Assembly: GCA_003254925.1 (NCBI GenBank) | Contig: QANZ01014871.1 | Coordinates: forward strand, 62,001 to 126,000 | From: Chamaecrista fasciculata | Taxonomy: Eukaryota > Streptophyta > Magnoliopsida > Fabales > Fabaceae | Direction of reading: 5' to 3' | DNA: 64,000 bases | Shown: positions 62,840-64,000 of the stretch, piece by piece | Layout of the letters: each line of letters opens with the position of its first letter | Numbering within the stretch: position 1 is the stretch's first letter | The notes under the pieces: model-generated | The model's database searches: none | Told to the model about the DNA's origin: nothing | Seen by the model: the letters and a program-made list of their open reading frames with translations, nothing else | Translations under genes and position numbers: made by a program

Positions 62840-64000
62840 TCAGTAACTTATTCTACCATCACCCTCAGTGATCACATCCTTGAAGGATCCATTACTTGGA
62901 ATCATGGGCAACACATGTTCTTGATGTGGTACTATAACTTCAAGAAGGTAAGGACCAGGAGTATCCAACATTTTCTGTATTGCTGCTGTAACTTCTTCTC
63001 TCTGTGTTACTCGAGCAGCTGGAATCCCACATGCCTCTGCAAACTTCAACATATTTGGGAATATCTCATCCTCATTAGATGGGTCTCCCAGATACGTGTG
63101 AGCCCTGTTGGACTTATAGAACCTATCCTCCCATTGAACGACCATACCCAAGTGTTGATTATTCAACAAGAGTATCTTAACAGGGAGATTCTCCACCTTT
63201 ATGGTGGCTAGCTCCTGAACATTCATAATAAAGCTTCCATCACCATCAATGTCGACAACCACAGCACCCGGGTTTGCCACGGCAGCTCCCATAGCAGCAG
63301 GCAATCCAAAACCCATAGCCCCAAGACCACCCGAAGTTAACCATTGCCTAGGTCTCTTGTATTTGTAAAACTGAGCAGCCCACATCTGGTGCTGTCCAAC
63401 TCCAGTACTGATGATGGCTTCCCCATTTGTGAGTTCATCCAGAACCTGAATGGCATACTGAGGAGAGATATCTTTCTCAAATGTCTTATAACTCAAAGGG
63501 AATTTGAGTTTCTGCTCATTCAGCTCTTGTATCCAAGCTTCAAAGTCAAGTTTACCCTTCACTCCTTTGCTCTCCAATATCCGATTAATCCCTTTCAAAG
63601 CCACCTTCATATCTGCACAAACTGATACATGAGGCAGCTTGTTTTTCCCAATCTCAGCAGAATCAATGTCTATGTGAACAATCTTAGCTCGACTTGCAAA
63701 GGCCTCAAGCTTTCCAGTCACACGATCATCAAACCGAACTCCAAATGCAAGCAACAAATCACTTCGATCAACGGCATAATTCGCATAAACAGTGCCATGC
63801 ATTCCCAGCATTTGAAGAGAATAATCATCGGCAATAGGATATACTCCTAAACCCATCAAAGTGCTAGCAACAGGAATCCCAGTAAGTTCCACAAAACGTC
63901 TCAATTCCTCACTAGAGTTCATACAACCACCTCCAACATACAAAACAGGTTTATTGGATTCCATTATCAACCTCACAATTTGCTCTAAATGTGCCTCATC
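62840..64000 (-). CDS. ALS: Acetolactate synthase catalytic subunit, C-terminal 386 codons
   Basis: A plastid enzyme (AHAS) that uses thiamine diphosphate and FAD to make 2-acetolactate or 2-aceto-2-hydroxybutyrate, the first common step to valine, leucine and isoleucine. The frame is open to the window edge and uninterrupted, as expected for the intronless plant gene. Seen are the FAD region ([20 protein letters not shown]), the ThDP motif starting GDGSFIMN and ending LLLNN, and the tail [20 protein letters not shown]. Residues equivalent to Asp376, Trp574 ([10 protein letters not shown]) and Ser653 (MIPSNG) of the Arabidopsis enzyme are the usual sensitive-type ones. The presequence, catalytic Glu and first third lie right of the window. 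Confidence 0.97.
   Translation of the reverse strand, partial: DEAHLEQIVRLIMESNKPVLYVGGGCMNSSEELRRFVELTGIPVASTLMGLGVYPIADDYSLQMLGMHGTVYANYAVDRSDLLLAFGVRFDDRVTGKLEAFASRAKIVHIDIDSAEIGKNKLPHVSVCADMKVALKGINRILESKGVKGKLDFEAWIQELNEQKLKFPLSYKTFEKDISPQYAIQVLDELTNGEAIISTGVGQHQMWAAQFYKYKRPRQWLTSGGLGAMGFGLPAAMGAAVANPGAVVVDIDGDGSFIMNVQELATIKVENLPVKILLLNNQHLGMVVQWEDRFYKSNRAHTYLGDPSNEDEIFPNMLKFAEACGIPAARVTQREEVTAAIQKMLDTPGPYLLEVIVPHQEHVLPMIPSNGSFKDVITEGDGRISY

Noticed and set aside
41848-62840. ALS and IVD as a branched-chain amino acid gene cluster
   Set aside because: They lie 21 kb apart with MED16 between them and work in opposite pathways and different organelles; chance neighbours.

Overview
The window is nuclear DNA of a flowering plant, almost certainly a dicot. 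Genes have many short exons and AT-rich introns, the proteins are plant-type, and intergenic DNA is full of retrotransposon and fold-back repeat remains. I cannot fix the family. Nothing bacterial or organellar is seen.

Layout. (1) 1-18.5 kb, minus strand: the 5' three fifths of a vacuolar ABCC-type ABC transporter (ABCC2/ABCC1 class, formerly MRP). Twenty-one coding exons were placed by splice sites and the join stays in frame for 969 codons. Its introns hold a short Copia element and L1-type LINE remains. (2) 18.6-26.9 kb: a gene-free block with a four-unit 159-bp tandem array, a SIRE-like Copia LTR, three large hairpin elements in a row, a Helitron-like 3' end and a Gypsy-type LTR. (3) 26.9-29.4 kb, plus: a PORR-domain organelle RNA-binding protein with an intron in its 5' leader. 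(4) 31.3-34.0 kb, plus: a vicilin-like two-cupin secreted protein with seed-type promoter motifs. (5) 36.2-41.8 kb, plus: mitochondrial isovaleryl-CoA dehydrogenase, 15 exons, 408 residues. (6) 43.3-61.0 kb, minus: Mediator subunit MED16 (SFR6), 16 exons, 1243 residues, with introns swollen by old LTR elements. (7) 62.8-64.0 kb, minus: the C-terminal two thirds of acetolactate synthase, cut by the window edge.

The six genes look like independent housekeeping or seed genes; there is no operon or cluster logic. ALS (branched-chain amino acid synthesis) and IVD (leucine breakdown) lie about 21 kb apart, which I take as chance.

The most unusual signal is a set of at least nine very short insertions. 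Each is only 4-9 bases ending in CC followed by an A-run, and each is bounded by 15-25 bp near-perfect direct repeats that begin purine-rich on the tail strand. They look like footprints of target-primed reverse transcription of RNA 3' ends (…CC-An, possibly CCA ends). They occur in introns and intergenic DNA across the whole window.
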